Source: JAWPMT01 sp965601475 (GTDB lineage: Bacteria; Bacteroidota; Bacteroidia; Cytophagales; Cyclobacteriaceae). Taken from it: a stretch of 64,000 nt of DNA. Positions 1-9,366 of the stretch are shown in pieces (the stretch's first letter is position 1; every line of letters starts with the position of its first letter). The stretch covers positions 5,456,001-5,520,000 of the forward strand of contig OZ271832.1 in the NCBI GenBank assembly GCA_965601475.1, in the 5' to 3' direction. Both the position numbers and the translations under genes were made by a program. Below the pieces are notes generated by a model. That model saw only the letters and a program-made list of their open reading frames with translations, was not told the origin of the DNA and ran no database searches.

Positions 1-2285
1 CCAATGAGGATCAGGAAGGTGGATACCAGCATGAAAACGATCTGGCCCACACTGGCACCCAGCACCTTGCGAATGCCGATCTCCTTGATTTTGCGTTGCG
101 CCATGTAGGACGAGAGTCCGTAGATACCAAAGCAGGTCAGCAGGATGGCCAGGACAGTGAAGTTCTTCGTCATACCTGCCACCTGTGTTTCTTTCTCATA
201 CATGCGGTTGAACTCGTCGTCGATGAACCAGTAGTCAAAACCAAAATCAGGGTATATCCGACGCCAGGTGCTTTCCATGAAATCCATTTGCGCACTGAAA
301 TTGCCAGGCATGAGTTTCACATGGATGATTCTGTCCATGGGTTGGGGGCGTGGTACAACGACCAATGGCTCGATTTCGTGGTAGATAGACTGGTAGGGGA
401 AGTCCTTCACTACCCCGACGATGGTTCCTCGGAGGGCATTGCTGAAATCTGTATCCCCCACGAAGTTCAGGTTCAGGGGTTCCCAGATGTCCATGCCGAC
501 GAGTTCCTCAGGCCGCATATTGAGCTGCCGTGCGGCGGCTTCATTGACGATGAAGGAGGTGGAATCGGCTGTGTTTCCATCTTCGAAGTACCGACCGGCG
601 ATCAGCTCCATGTCGAAGGTCACAGGGAAATCGTAATCGCCATTGAGCCTGTTCCATCGCATGACTTCATCTCCCAACGAGGGTAGCTTATAATGCATGT
701 TGATGGGGCCGAAATAATCCAGTCGTGGCAGGTGGTTGGCGAGGGTGACCGACTGAATATTGGGATTGGTCAGCAACTCACTTTTGAATACCTGGTACTT
801 CTGTAGCGTGGCAGGACCGTTGAAGCCACCGTAGCGAACGGAAACGATTTGTTTGCCTGATTCATTCAATTTCGAATCCACCATCAGTCCCATCTGCTTG
901 ACGACAATGAGACTGGCGGCAATCAACATGATAGAGATAGCGAATTGCAACGTGGTCAGTACCTTTCTGAAGAGCCCGGAAGTGGACTTCTGCTTGACAT
1001 TGCCTCTGAGCACGGCAGCAGGCTCGAAACGAATCATGGAGAAAGCCGGATATGAACCCGCAACGACGGTAGTCAGCACCAGGGTAACTACAAACGTGAG
1101 CAGCACTTGCCAGGAGAATATATCCAGGAAGGTGAAATCTTTGTCGGTAATACCATTGAAGTAGGGAAGTAGCAGCAGTACCAGGACCAATGCCACAAAA
1201 CCTGAAGCCAGCACGGTGAGGAGGGACTCCATCATGAATTGCGCGATCAGGTAGAATCGGGTACTTCCGAAGGTCTTTCTCAGGCCGATTTCCTTTGCCC
1301 TGCGGATAGATCTTGCAGTCGTCAGGTTGATGTAGTTGATGCATGCCACCGCCAAAATCATAATGGCTATGGCGATGAAGACATACACATAGCGGATGTC
1401 CGCGGACTTGGAACCAAAGGACCAGTCCACTTCCTGATCGAAGTGCAGGTCTCGCAGGTTGGCAATCAATACTTTGTACTCAAAGTCCAGGTTGTTGGTA
1501 GAGATGAAATCGTCCACTCTTCCTTGCAGGTCTTCCTGGATGGTCTCGATATCCTCGGGGTTGCTACAGACAAACATCATCTCGGAAAATTCCCCAAAAC
1601 CCGGAGTGATATTGTCAAACTGTTCAGGGTTCTCGACAAACTGCCTAAGCACATCGTGATTCATTAGGAATTCCGGCTGCAAGTGGTTGTTGGCTCGGAA
1701 ATCCTTGACAACGCCGGTGACTTCAAGGTTCACTTCAGTACTGTCGGTGGCCCACATGTGTGATACCGTCACAATTTCTCCGATTGGATCATTGGTACCG
1801 AAGAGCTTCTCAGCAGAAGATTCGGTCAGGACCATGGAATTGATTTTTGGAAGCAGATCGTCCCGGTTGCCTTTAACCGGCTCCACCGCCAGCAACTCCT
1901 GGAAATTGTCCTCAATCCAAAGAATATCCTCTGTCATGATGATCTTGTCCGTGGCTTTGTGGTGCAGGGAGGTGGGCATGCCGAAAATTTGAAAGCCGGT
2001 ATTTTCAGTGACACTGGGGTAGGTCTCCGTCAGGTAGTTGTCCCAACCTGCGGGTCCTCCGGGTGAGGAACCATTGAAACCATTGGGCGAGCTGAATTCA
2101 TAGCCGATGCGATAGGTCTGGTCTGCTTGCGGATGCATGGCGTCGAAGGATAGTTCATCAATGCAGTACATGATGATCAAAAGGGCTGCCGAAATGCCGA
2201 TGCTCAATCCGAGTATGTTCAACAGACCGAAAGAACGGTGATGCAGCAAATTACGCAGGGCCAACTTGTAGATGATACGAAGCAT
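1..2285 (-). CDS. FtsX/MacB-type ABC transporter permease, C-terminus cut by window edge
   Basis: Membrane subunit of an ABC transporter of the MacB/FtsX type, in the inner membrane with a large periplasmic domain. The frame is open from the ATG at 2285 to base 1, so the last part, including most of the final transmembrane bundle, is missing. The protein begins MLRIIYKLALRNLLHH and runs straight into the first membrane helix, so it lacks the PadR-linked soluble prefix found on the other permeases in this window. Near the window edge it shows the family motif KEIGIRKVLGAS that follows the second membrane segment. No ATPase gene is adjacent. Substrate is unknown; many Bacteroidota paralogues are of unknown role. 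Confidence 0.9.
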   Translation of the reverse strand, partial: MLRIIYKLALRNLLHHRSFGLLNILGLSIGISAALLIIMYCIDELSFDAMHPQADQTYRIGYEFSSPNGFNGSSPGGPAGWDNYLTETYPSVTENTGFQIFGMPTSLHHKATDKIIMTEDILWIEDNFQELLAVEPVKGNRDDLLPKINSMVLTESSAEKLFGTNDPIGEIVTVSHMWATDSTEVNLEVTGVVKDFRANNHLQPEFLMNHDVLRQFVENPEQFDNITPGFGEFSEMMFVCSNPEDIETIQEDLQGRVDDFISTNNLDFEYKVLIANLRDLHFDQEVDWSFGSKSADIRYVYVFIAIAIMILAVACINYINLTTARSIRRAKEIGLRKTFGSTRFYLIAQFMMESLLTVLASGFVALVLVLLLLPYFNGITDKDFTFLDIFSWQVLLTFVVTLVLTTVVAGSYPAFSMIRFEPAAVLRGNVKQKSTSGLFRKVLTTLQFAISIMLIAASLIVVKQMGLMVDSKLNESGKQIVSVRYGGFNGPATLQKYQVFKSELLTNPNIQSVTLANHLPRLDYFGPINMHYKLPSLGDEVMRWNRLNGDYDFPVTFDMELIAGRYFEDGNTADSTSFIVNEAAARQLNMRPEELVGMDIWEPLNLNFVGDTDFSNALRGTIVGVVKDFPYQSIYHEIEPLVVVPRPQPMDRIIHVKLMPGNFSAQMDFMESTWRRIYPDFGFDYWFIDDEFNRMYEKETQVAGMTKNFTVLAILLTCFGIYGLSSYMAQRKIKEIGIRKVLGASVGQIVFMLVSTFLILI

Positions 2286-2548
2286 AGGAGAGGGAGTCTA
2301 ATGGTTTCTCAATAAAACGAAAGGAAGCGCAAAGCCAGGGTCTTGACATGTAAAAAGATGTTAAGCATTGTAAAAAAGCATAATTGACAAAAGTCCATAC
2401 AATGCGATGGAGCGCAGGTTCAATAGGGTCAAATTCATTGGAACCTGTCTTCGGTTGCTTCGGACCCCATTTGGGCTGTTCGTGCATGAAATTCCAGTAT
2501 CCGGGGCTATCAGATCGTGAGATTTGCTGAACCTTAAATCGAAGTAAA

Positions 2549-3052
2549 ATGTCGAAACTTGTCATCGCACTGTTTTTTGTATTCAGTATCTCCAGCTTAG
2601 CCTCTCAGGCGCAAAATCCTCGCGGAGGTATGGCGCCTCCGGAATTTGATGCTGAAGAAGCGGCTGGCCTCATAAGTTTTGATATTGATGAGGTGATCAA
2701 GAAGTTGAAAGTCTCAGAAACTGGGGATAAGCGAAGGGTAGCAGAGGCTCTGAGTGCATACAATGTGAAGGTCTATGAACTGTCAGTGACACATGGCGCT
2801 ACATTGCAGAACCTGGAAGCTGAATTCGACGAGAACGTAAAAATCGCGATGCAAAACAGAGATCGCAGTCGGATGAATGGGGTGAGGGAGCGTATCAAGC
2901 TCATCATTCCTCCGATCAGGAAAGAGGTGATGGCAGCAGAGAATGTCCTCAACCAATCCATGGCCACGATTCTCGACGACAAGCAAAACAAATCGTGGCT
3001 GAAGTACCAGCGACGGCAAAACCCGCTACCGGCGATGTCTGCCGGAAGGTGA
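2549..3052 (+). CDS. Secreted helical protein of unknown function
   Basis: 167 residues with a Sec signal peptide (about residues 1-21, ending LASQAQ) followed by a largely helical, charged region rich in Lys, Arg and Glu. No cysteine, no membrane segment after the signal and no motif that I recognise. The length and helical charge pattern recall small periplasmic Spy/CpxP-like proteins, but I see no LTxxQ motif, so that is only a suggestion. It is divergent from the permease at 1-2285 and convergent with the one at 3125-5755, so it probably forms its own transcription unit. Confidence 0.7.
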   Translation: MSKLVIALFFVFSISSLASQAQNPRGGMAPPEFDAEEAAGLISFDIDEVIKKLKVSETGDKRRVAEALSAYNVKVYELSVTHGATLQNLEAEFDENVKIAMQNRDRSRMNGVRERIKLIIPPIRKEVMAAENVLNQSMATILDDKQNKSWLKYQRRQNPLPAMSAGR

Positions 3053-3124
3053 ATGGGAAACTTCGAATTGCTGTAGTTCTTTTTCTGGGGTGAGTACCCT
3101 TCCCCACTTACGTGGCTTCGGAGG

Positions 3125-5755
3125 CTATTCATCCCTTAGGGATTTCACAGGGTTGGTCACAGAGACGCGATAGGTTTTGCTGAAAATGGATAGGAAGGCC
3201 ACGGCAACGATCAGCAAAGCCGGCGCAAGAAAGAGCCAGGGCGAAAGCACCACCTGATAGGTGAAATCTTCGAGCCACTGTCGCACAATCCAGAAGGTGA
3301 GGGGTAGGGCGAGTAGGAGGGATACCATCACAAGTTTCATGAATTGGCTGGAGACCAGAAAGATGACTGATTGTATGCTGGCTCCCAAGACCTTGCGGAT
3401 ACCGATCTCCTTGGAGCGTTTCGTGATTGTGAAGGAAGCCAAACCAAACAGGCCCAGGCAGGCAATCATGACGGCAAGGACGGTCAGTACTGCAAAAACC
3501 TGTTGAAACTGGACATCACTTTGGTACTGCTTGTCAAACTCCTGGTCTAGCCAGAAGAAATTGAATGGATTATCAGGGAAGTGTCGTTTGTAGACTTCTT
3601 CCAGCTGGGCGGCCTGTGCCAGCGGCGATCCATTGCTGGTTTGGATACTCATAAGCCAGGCTCCGTCCTGGGTGGGTGCAAAAATCATCGGTATCAGCGG
3701 ATCCTTTGGACTGAATTGATGAAAGTCCTCCATCACACCAATGATGGTTCTTCGTTCGCCCCAAAACCCCACCTGTTTACCGATGGCTAACTCGGCTTCA
3801 GGAATGCCCCAGACCCTTAGGGCCTCCTCATTTACAATCAGCTTACCGGCGTTTTCCCCTTTGACAAAGTTCTCACCTGCTGCCAACTCCATGCCCAACA
3901 CACTGAGGAATTCATGGTCGATTTGGTAGATATACATGTTGTTGTTGTGTTTCTCCACGGCATCGACAGGGTTGACTCCCATGGACGTGCCCATGACATG
4001 GGCAGGCATACCCGGGACGGCATCCGAAAGTGCCACATTGACAAATGGCGCCTGATTGAGAACCTCTCCTTTGAAAGCCTCGTAGTTCTCGGCCGTCCAG
4101 TTCTGGTCCGGGGTATAGATCACCATGACGTTCTCGCCTTTCAGCCCCAGGTCTTTGTTCCGCATGTAGTTGAGTTGTTGGCTCGCGGTGAGTGTCTGTA
4201 CCAGCAAGAAGACGGTAATTCCAAATTGTAAGACAACCAGGGCCTGCCGTAGCCGATTTCCCGCTATGGAGTGGGCGTATTTGCCTTTCAGCACGTCAGA
4301 GGGTTTGAAAGAAGAAAGCACAACTGCGGGGATGCTGCCACTGACGAAAGTGCAGATTAGAATGATCACTGCAAAAAGCAACCAGTATTGGTTTTCGACC
4401 AGGGGGTTCCAATCACCAGGAAGTTGGGCAAGGTTGCGGAAGTAATTCAGGAACAGGGTAATCAGGCCAATGGCCAAAGCTCCTGAAGCAGCAAACATCA
4501 AAATACTCTCCATATAGAACTGGGAGATCAACTGGGCCCTCGTAGAGCCATGTATCTTACGAATGCCTACCTCCCTGGCGCGATCAAGGGCCTGAGAAGT
4601 GGCGAGGTTGATGTAGTTGAAAAGTGCAATTAATATGATCAATAGGGATACTCCCAACATGAAATAGACAGTATCGGCATTGCCGTTGGGTTCTGCTTCG
4701 AAGGATTTGTTGGAATACAGGTGAATGTCCTTCATGGGTTGGGCCAGTACTTTCTCGGAAGACAGAAGATCCTGTTCCCGCAATTCTTGGTTCAGTTGAT
4801 CCAATCGGCTTAGGAAGCTCCCATACTGCGTCTTATCGGACAATTGCAGGTAAGTGAAGGTGTTGTTGCCGTCCCAGTTGTCATCGGTTTCTTCATAAAC
4901 GTCCTTCAGTGTTTCGTAGGAAAGGAGCATGTTGAATTTCAGATGCGTGTTGGCCGGCGGATCAGCAATGAGACCAACGACCTCAAGTGTGAAGTCGTCG
5001 CTGGTGATTTCCATGGTCTTTCCGACGACGTCCTCAGTGCCAAACATCTTCCTGGCCTGGGATTGAGTAAGGACCACTTCCCATGGCGCGAGGAATGCCT
5101 CTTCTTGATTGCCTTGCAGGAAGGGGTAGTGGAACAGTTCGAAGAATGCGGGGTCTGCTCCATACATCTTCGACTCTCTGAAGTAACTGTCTCCTACTTT
5201 TAGGGTGAGCTCATCAATGTGATAGGCTCGGGTGAACGCTTTGACCTGGGGGAATTCGTTCTTGATTTTTGGACCCAAAGGGGGGTAGGTCTCGCAATCC
5301 TGCTCAAATACCACGTCACCGTCAAGGTAATCCATCGTGACGCGTATGAGCTCGTCGGCATTGGGATTGTAGGATTCATAGCTCAATTCGAATCGAACGT
5401 ACTGGATGATGAGCAAGGCGATAGCGAGGGAACTTGCCAGGCCCAGCAGGTTGATGGCCGTATACGTCTTTCCTTTTCTCAATATTCGAAAAGCTATTTT
5501 GAAATTGGTTTTGATCATGGTATATGTATTGAGTTTTTGAAGGATTCGTGGGGTGCCTACAAGGTTTTGGCGCAAGAGCCTCAGACACTCCCAAATATAT
5601 TTTCTACCGGCTCTGGCCGATGACATGCTCTCCAGGTCGTCAAGGAACACTTCGTGGATATCGCCCTCAAGTTCTTCCAGGTAGTCCGATTTGATCACCC
5701 GCTTCAGAAGCTTAAGCGGCCATTGTGGTGGCATGGTGGGCGTTTCGGCGTTCAT
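3125..5755 (-). CDS. FtsX/MacB-type ABC permease with PadR-linked prefix domain
   Basis: 876 residues. Residues 1 to about 85 form a soluble prefix with YLEELEGDIHEVF, the domain found on permeases coupled to PadR regulators. A first transmembrane helix (around residues 100-120) follows, then a large periplasmic MacB-PCD-type domain, a three-helix FtsX bundle, a second periplasmic domain and a final FtsX bundle carrying KEIGIRKVLGAS. This two-half architecture is typical of the family. The ATG at 5755 overlaps the stop of the padR gene by four bases (ATGA), so the two are translationally coupled. No ATPase gene lies nearby, so a partner encoded elsewhere is inferred. Substrate unknown. Confidence 0.93.
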   Translation of the reverse strand: MNAETPTMPPQWPLKLLKRVIKSDYLEELEGDIHEVFLDDLESMSSARAGRKYIWECLRLLRQNLVGTPRILQKLNTYTMIKTNFKIAFRILRKGKTYTAINLLGLASSLAIALLIIQYVRFELSYESYNPNADELIRVTMDYLDGDVVFEQDCETYPPLGPKIKNEFPQVKAFTRAYHIDELTLKVGDSYFRESKMYGADPAFFELFHYPFLQGNQEEAFLAPWEVVLTQSQARKMFGTEDVVGKTMEITSDDFTLEVVGLIADPPANTHLKFNMLLSYETLKDVYEETDDNWDGNNTFTYLQLSDKTQYGSFLSRLDQLNQELREQDLLSSEKVLAQPMKDIHLYSNKSFEAEPNGNADTVYFMLGVSLLIILIALFNYINLATSQALDRAREVGIRKIHGSTRAQLISQFYMESILMFAASGALAIGLITLFLNYFRNLAQLPGDWNPLVENQYWLLFAVIILICTFVSGSIPAVVLSSFKPSDVLKGKYAHSIAGNRLRQALVVLQFGITVFLLVQTLTASQQLNYMRNKDLGLKGENVMVIYTPDQNWTAENYEAFKGEVLNQAPFVNVALSDAVPGMPAHVMGTSMGVNPVDAVEKHNNNMYIYQIDHEFLSVLGMELAAGENFVKGENAGKLIVNEEALRVWGIPEAELAIGKQVGFWGERRTIIGVMEDFHQFSPKDPLIPMIFAPTQDGAWLMSIQTSNGSPLAQAAQLEEVYKRHFPDNPFNFFWLDQEFDKQYQSDVQFQQVFAVLTVLAVMIACLGLFGLASFTITKRSKEIGIRKVLGASIQSVIFLVSSQFMKLVMVSLLLALPLTFWIVRQWLEDFTYQVVLSPWLFLAPALLIVAVAFLSIFSKTYRVSVTNPVKSLRDE

Positions 5756-6090
5756 GGTGTGAGAAAATTGAAAACCTTGGAAGGTACAGCTTGCCAGAGG
5801 TCGTAGCGCAATTCCTTGAGTTCGGAGAGGACCTTGAGTGCATAGGGAGTGGCGGCGTAAATTCTTTTGCGCTTACCACCCCGACGTTGTGTGGCCTCGC
5901 CAAATTGGGAGGTGAGAAAGCCTTTTTCTTCCATTCGTTTCAGAGCGGATTGCACGGAGCCGACGCTGAGTTGCTCCTTGAGACGACGTTCCAGCTCGCG
6001 CTTGATCTCGACGCCGTAGGCATTTTCCTGGAGGACCACTACTGTGAGCAATACAAATTCCTCAAATTCCCCGAGTTTGGTCTTTTTCAT
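5752..6090 (-). CDS. PadR-family transcriptional regulator
   Basis: 112 residues, the length of a short PadR protein (subfamily 2). The winged-helix core shows AYGVEIKREL, GSVQSALKRMEEKGFL and the basic wing RGGKRKRIYAAT. PadR proteins usually repress their own promoter and the neighbouring transporter gene. The gene overlaps the downstream permease by ATGA. Its start is only eight bases from a perfect 23-bp repeat (6099-6121 and 6131-6153), the obvious operator candidate. Effector unknown. Confidence 0.93.
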   Translation of the reverse strand: MKKTKLGEFEEFVLLTVVVLQENAYGVEIKRELERRLKEQLSVGSVQSALKRMEEKGFLTSQFGEATQRRGGKRKRIYAATPYALKVLSELKELRYDLWQAVPSKVFNFLTP

Positions 6091-6098
6091 CGGTTATA

Positions 6099-6153
6099 TT
6101 ATTCGTAATTGCAGTAAATATAGTTTCATTTTATTCGTAATTGCAGTAAATAT
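6099..6153 (-). promoter_or_regulatory. Tandem 23-bp direct repeat in the padR promoter
   Basis: Two identical 23-bp copies lie at 6099-6121 and 6131-6153, starting TTATTCGTAATTGCAG on the plus strand, with centres 32 bp apart (about three helical turns). They sit directly in front of the PadR start at 6090. Read towards the gene, each copy ends a run that resembles a TAnnTTTG -7 element (TATATTTA). The same-face spacing and position fit a cooperative repressor operator; binding by PadR is inferred. Confidence 0.65.
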
Positions 6154-6256
6154 TATTTAAAAAGCATGAGGAGCATTGCAAATGGCAGCAAGCAACCATT
6201 TAGGATGAATTGTCATCCACGAAAAAAGGCAATGCTCAAATAGAGGCTATACTGCT

Positions 6257-6940
6257 ATGGTTCACACTTTACTGCTTACACTGCACATCGGAGGGGGTTG
6301 TACGGCCATCTTCACAGGATTTCTTTCTATGGTTTTTCGCAAAGGGGGCAAGTCTCACCGACTATTGGGCACGATATTTTTCTATGCCATGATCGCGATG
6401 GCCGGATCGGCGACCTATCTGGCATCGTTTGTTGTATTTGAAAAAATCAACATGGCCATAGGCCTTTTCACGCTTTACCTGGTGCTAACAGGGAAATGGG
6501 CGGCTTCGAATCGAAGCGGCAGGGTAACGAACCGGGATCGACTGGGTAGCCTTTTCGTGCTGCTGCTATTCCTGGCTTTCACAGGTCTGAGCATCATGGC
6601 CATCAGGAGTGGCGAGACGGCGATTGATGGCGTCTATGTGGAGGCCTATTACGTCTATGCTGTGCTGGCATTGCTGGCCTTGATTCTTGATCTCAAAGTG
6701 ACACTGGGAGGAGGCGTATTGGGTGCCCATCGGAATGCCCGTCACCTTTGGCGGATGATCCTTGCACTATTTATTGCTTGTGGGTCTTTCTTCCTGGGGC
6801 AACCCCAGGTATTTCCTGAATTCATACGAAGCTCCGGAGTGCTGAACATTCCCGTGCTGCTGGTGGTGGTGTCCCTGTTCTACTGGCTGGTCCGGGTTTA
6901 CATTGGGAAGCGATTCAAGAGAAAAATGCAAATGGCTTGA
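6257..6940 (+). CDS. DUF2306-like integral membrane protein
   Basis: 227 residues with about seven hydrophobic segments and little between them. The N-terminal pattern LHIGGGCTAIFTGF followed by KGGKSHRLLGTIFF matches what I recall of DUF2306-type membrane proteins, where a His near the start of helix 1 and a Gly-rich/His-Arg loop precede helix 2. Function of that family is not established. It overlaps the next gene (VanZ-like) at its stop codon, so the two are likely co-transcribed. The call to a named family is from memory. Confidence 0.75.
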   Translation: MVHTLLLTLHIGGGCTAIFTGFLSMVFRKGGKSHRLLGTIFFYAMIAMAGSATYLASFVVFEKINMAIGLFTLYLVLTGKWAASNRSGRVTNRDRLGSLFVLLLFLAFTGLSIMAIRSGETAIDGVYVEAYYVYAVLALLALILDLKVTLGGGVLGAHRNARHLWRMILALFIACGSFFLGQPQVFPEFIRSSGVLNIPVLLVVVSLFYWLVRVYIGKRFKRKMQMA

Positions 6941-7488
6941 TTTTTACCAGTCGAAGGGAGAAACAGCTCTGGGCAGCGGCGACACTTACCCTGGCCGGGA
7001 TTTATGGGACGCTACCCATTGCCAGGCCATTATCTGCTACACTAAGGGAAAGGGGACTGTTAGAGGCAGGTTTTGTCCTGGCTATGCTCCTCATCGTAGG
7101 GAGCATTGTTGTCTACGCATGGAAGTCTGGTCACGGTATGGCTTATTTCGGGACGCTGGCTGTGGTAGGAGCGGTATACCTATTGGTGATCATCAGAATT
7201 GAAATCCCTGAGGAACGGACCCACCTGATCGAGTATAGTGCGCTTGCACTACTTATCTACCAGGCCCTTTTGGCAAGGGAGCCACCAAAGATCAGTCGCA
7301 TCAAGCTGGCCTTGTTGGCAGTTGTTGTAGCCTCCGTATTCGGAGCGATCGATGAGGGAATACAATGGCAACTTCCCAACCGAATATTTGACGTACGCGA
7401 TATTCTTTTCAATGTCCTGGCTAGTGCGCTTGCAGTAGGTGCCAACGTCGTCTTATCCATGCTTGCTGGAAGCCAAGGATCAAAATGA
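6937..7488 (+). CDS. VanZ-family membrane protein
   Basis: 183 residues with about five membrane segments. The conserved VanZ features are present: EERTHLIEYSALALL in the middle and DEGIQ, then NRIFDVRDILFNVLA near the C-terminus. VanZ-like proteins are small membrane proteins; the prototype gives low-level teicoplanin resistance but most homologues have no known role. The frame has no ATG upstream, and the best start is TTG at 6937, which overlaps the previous stop (TTGA), suggesting translational coupling with the DUF2306-like gene. Confidence 0.85.
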   Translation: MIFTSRREKQLWAAATLTLAGIYGTLPIARPLSATLRERGLLEAGFVLAMLLIVGSIVVYAWKSGHGMAYFGTLAVVGAVYLLVIIRIEIPEERTHLIEYSALALLIYQALLAREPPKISRIKLALLAVVVASVFGAIDEGIQWQLPNRIFDVRDILFNVLASALAVGANVVLSMLAGSQGSK

Positions 7489-7587
7489 TCAGAACTGCAA
7501 CTTGAGTCAGGATGTGATATGAGAAAAGCCATTGCATGGGTGGCTTAGTCATTCGAAATTACCGGAGGGGGCGTCCATTCTCAAGTT

Positions 7588-8559
7588 TTGACCTATTTAC
7601 TCATCATATTGGCTGTAGCGTGCTGGGCTTTCACTTTTGTTGGCATCAAGGATGCCTTGCAAGCATTCAGCCCGCTGACGATCGCTTCAGTGAGATTTCT
7701 GGTCGCGACGGCAACCTTGATGATTCTGGCATGGTTTGACAGTGACATCAAATTGAGCTGGCGCAAGGCCAGACCTTTTTTCCCGTTGGGCATTGTTCTG
7801 GCCGGAAATCACCTATTGCTCAATTATGGTATTCAACATATTACTGCGGGAGAGACGACCTTCCTGGTGAGTACTTCCCAATTGTTTCAGATCTTACTGG
7901 CCGCCTGGTTTCTCCACGAATGGGTTTCCTTGCGTTTTGTTCTGGGTATGTCCATGAGTTTTTTGGGTGTGGCCATCATTGCACTGGTCAATACGCATGG
8001 GCTTTCGTTCAATTACGGTATTCCATTGGTACTGGGGGCAGCGCTGCTGAATGCCGTCTTCTTCATCATGCAAAAGCCACTTCTCAGGGAAAATCGGCCC
8101 AATGAGATCATTTTCTATGCCCTGATCATCACGACTGTCTTGCTACTTCCTTTTGGCTGGGCCGGGCACCAGGGTCTGATGCAGGCTGAAGGTAGATTGA
8201 GCCTGATCCTGGTGTTTGTGGGTCTGGCGACCGTCCTGGCCCACCTGTCCTGGACGAGGGTGCTCGCGACGATGGAAGCGTCCCGAGCGGCAATGTTTTT
8301 GTTTTTGGTGCCCGTTGCGACCCTGATCTTGGGGCATTTCTGGCTTGGGGAGTGGCCGACCTCATGGTCCCTGATCGGCGGGCTGTGTATTGTAACAGGA
8401 GTCTTTGTATCGAACTTGAAATACTATCGCCATGAAAAAGATACTAGTAGTCGGCGCCACAGGCATGCTGGGTATGCCCGTGGCTCAGAAACTGAAAGAA
8501 AAATTCGAAGTTCGTTTACTGGTGAGAAGTCTAAGCAAGGCCAAGCACCAGCTGGGTGA
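7588..8559 (+). CDS. EamA/DMT-family transporter
   Basis: About ten membrane helices in two EamA repeats, inner membrane; the superfamily exports metabolites or amino acids and the substrate here cannot be read. The likely start is TTG at 7588, preceded by the purine-rich GGAGGGGG at 7563-7570. The expected end of the protein is around the tenth helix (FVSNLKYY, near 8423), but the frame runs on for about 42 hydrophilic residues, overlapping the next gene by 128 bases. That tail looks like a shifted read of the next gene's start and is unlikely to be a conserved domain. Confidence 0.88.
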   Translation: MTYLLIILAVACWAFTFVGIKDALQAFSPLTIASVRFLVATATLMILAWFDSDIKLSWRKARPFFPLGIVLAGNHLLLNYGIQHITAGETTFLVSTSQLFQILLAAWFLHEWVSLRFVLGMSMSFLGVAIIALVNTHGLSFNYGIPLVLGAALLNAVFFIMQKPLLRENRPNEIIFYALIITTVLLLPFGWAGHQGLMQAEGRLSLILVFVGLATVLAHLSWTRVLATMEASRAAMFLFLVPVATLILGHFWLGEWPTSWSLIGGLCIVTGVFVSNLKYYRHEKDTSSRRHRHAGYARGSETERKIRSSFTGEKSKQGQAPAG

Positions 8560-9334
8560 AGATTTTGAATATATCGTAGGGGATGTGTTCAATCCCGAAT
8601 CATTGGATGTGGCCTGCCATGGCGTTGCAGGTGTTCATATCAACCTTTCCGGTGAAAGGGAGGTAGAAGGCGTGAAAGCCATCGTTGATGCAGCAAAGGC
8701 CAATGATCTTAGGCGAATTACCTTCATTTCGGGATCTAATGTTTCGGAAGAAACGATCTGGTTTCCATTTGAGAAACGCAAATACGATGCCGAGCGCGCG
8801 ATCATGGACAGTCGTATCAACTATACCATCTTCCGACCTACCTGGTTCATGGAATCCCTGCCGCTATTTGTAAGGGGCAAGCGCGCCACCACTTTTGGTG
8901 ACAATCCTGCGTTGTTTCATTTTGTGGCTGCTGAAGACTACGCCAATATGGTTTCTGTGGCTTATCTGCGTCGCGAAGCAAGGGACCGGATTTTCTATAT
9001 CTATGGGCCGGAGAGCTTTCGATTCAAAGATGCCCTAGAGCAATATGTTCATGTGGTTCATCCGGAAATCAAGTCCGTCAGCGTAGTACCCTATTTCGTA
9101 GGGGCATTGATCGGTTTGGTTACTGGCAAGAAGATGCTTCGTGATGTGGTGCAACTGATGAAGTTCTTTGAGAAAGTGGGAGAGTTGGGGGACCCCACAG
9201 CAGCCCAAAGGGTGTTGGGTACACCTAAGATTACATTGGAAAAATGGATTCAACAAATGAAAGCGCGTAGGCTTAGGGGATCGACGACCATCACCATGCC
9301 CTCGAAGCCTTCCGTCGTGCAACCAACTTATTAG
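8432..9334 (+). CDS. NmrA-like NAD(P)-binding oxidoreductase (atypical SDR)
   Basis: 300 residues. The Rossmann signature VGATGMLGMPVAQKL at residues 7-21 is the GxxGxxG form of atypical SDR/NmrA proteins, followed by LVRS, typical of an NADP-preferring strand 2. FRPTWFMESL in the middle is also characteristic. There is no clear YxxxK pair, as is common in NmrA-like redox sensors. The ATG lies inside the end of the DMT transporter frame. Probable cytosolic protein; substrate unknown. Confidence 0.88.
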   Translation: MKKILVVGATGMLGMPVAQKLKEKFEVRLLVRSLSKAKHQLGEDFEYIVGDVFNPESLDVACHGVAGVHINLSGEREVEGVKAIVDAAKANDLRRITFISGSNVSEETIWFPFEKRKYDAERAIMDSRINYTIFRPTWFMESLPLFVRGKRATTFGDNPALFHFVAAEDYANMVSVAYLRREARDRIFYIYGPESFRFKDALEQYVHVVHPEIKSVSVVPYFVGALIGLVTGKKMLRDVVQLMKFFEKVGELGDPTAAQRVLGTPKITLEKWIQQMKARRLRGSTTITMPSKPSVVQPTY

Positions 9335-9366
9335 GGATATTAATTACGTCATAAACATTCAATGTC

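Noticed and set aside
96..686. Plus-strand frame of 196 codons
   Set aside because: It is the antisense shadow of the permease at 1-2285, whose FtsX motifs are clear on the other strand.
2251..2565. Minus-strand frame of 104 codons
   Set aside because: Crosses the intergenic region and the permease start without any domain or signal; no coding signature.
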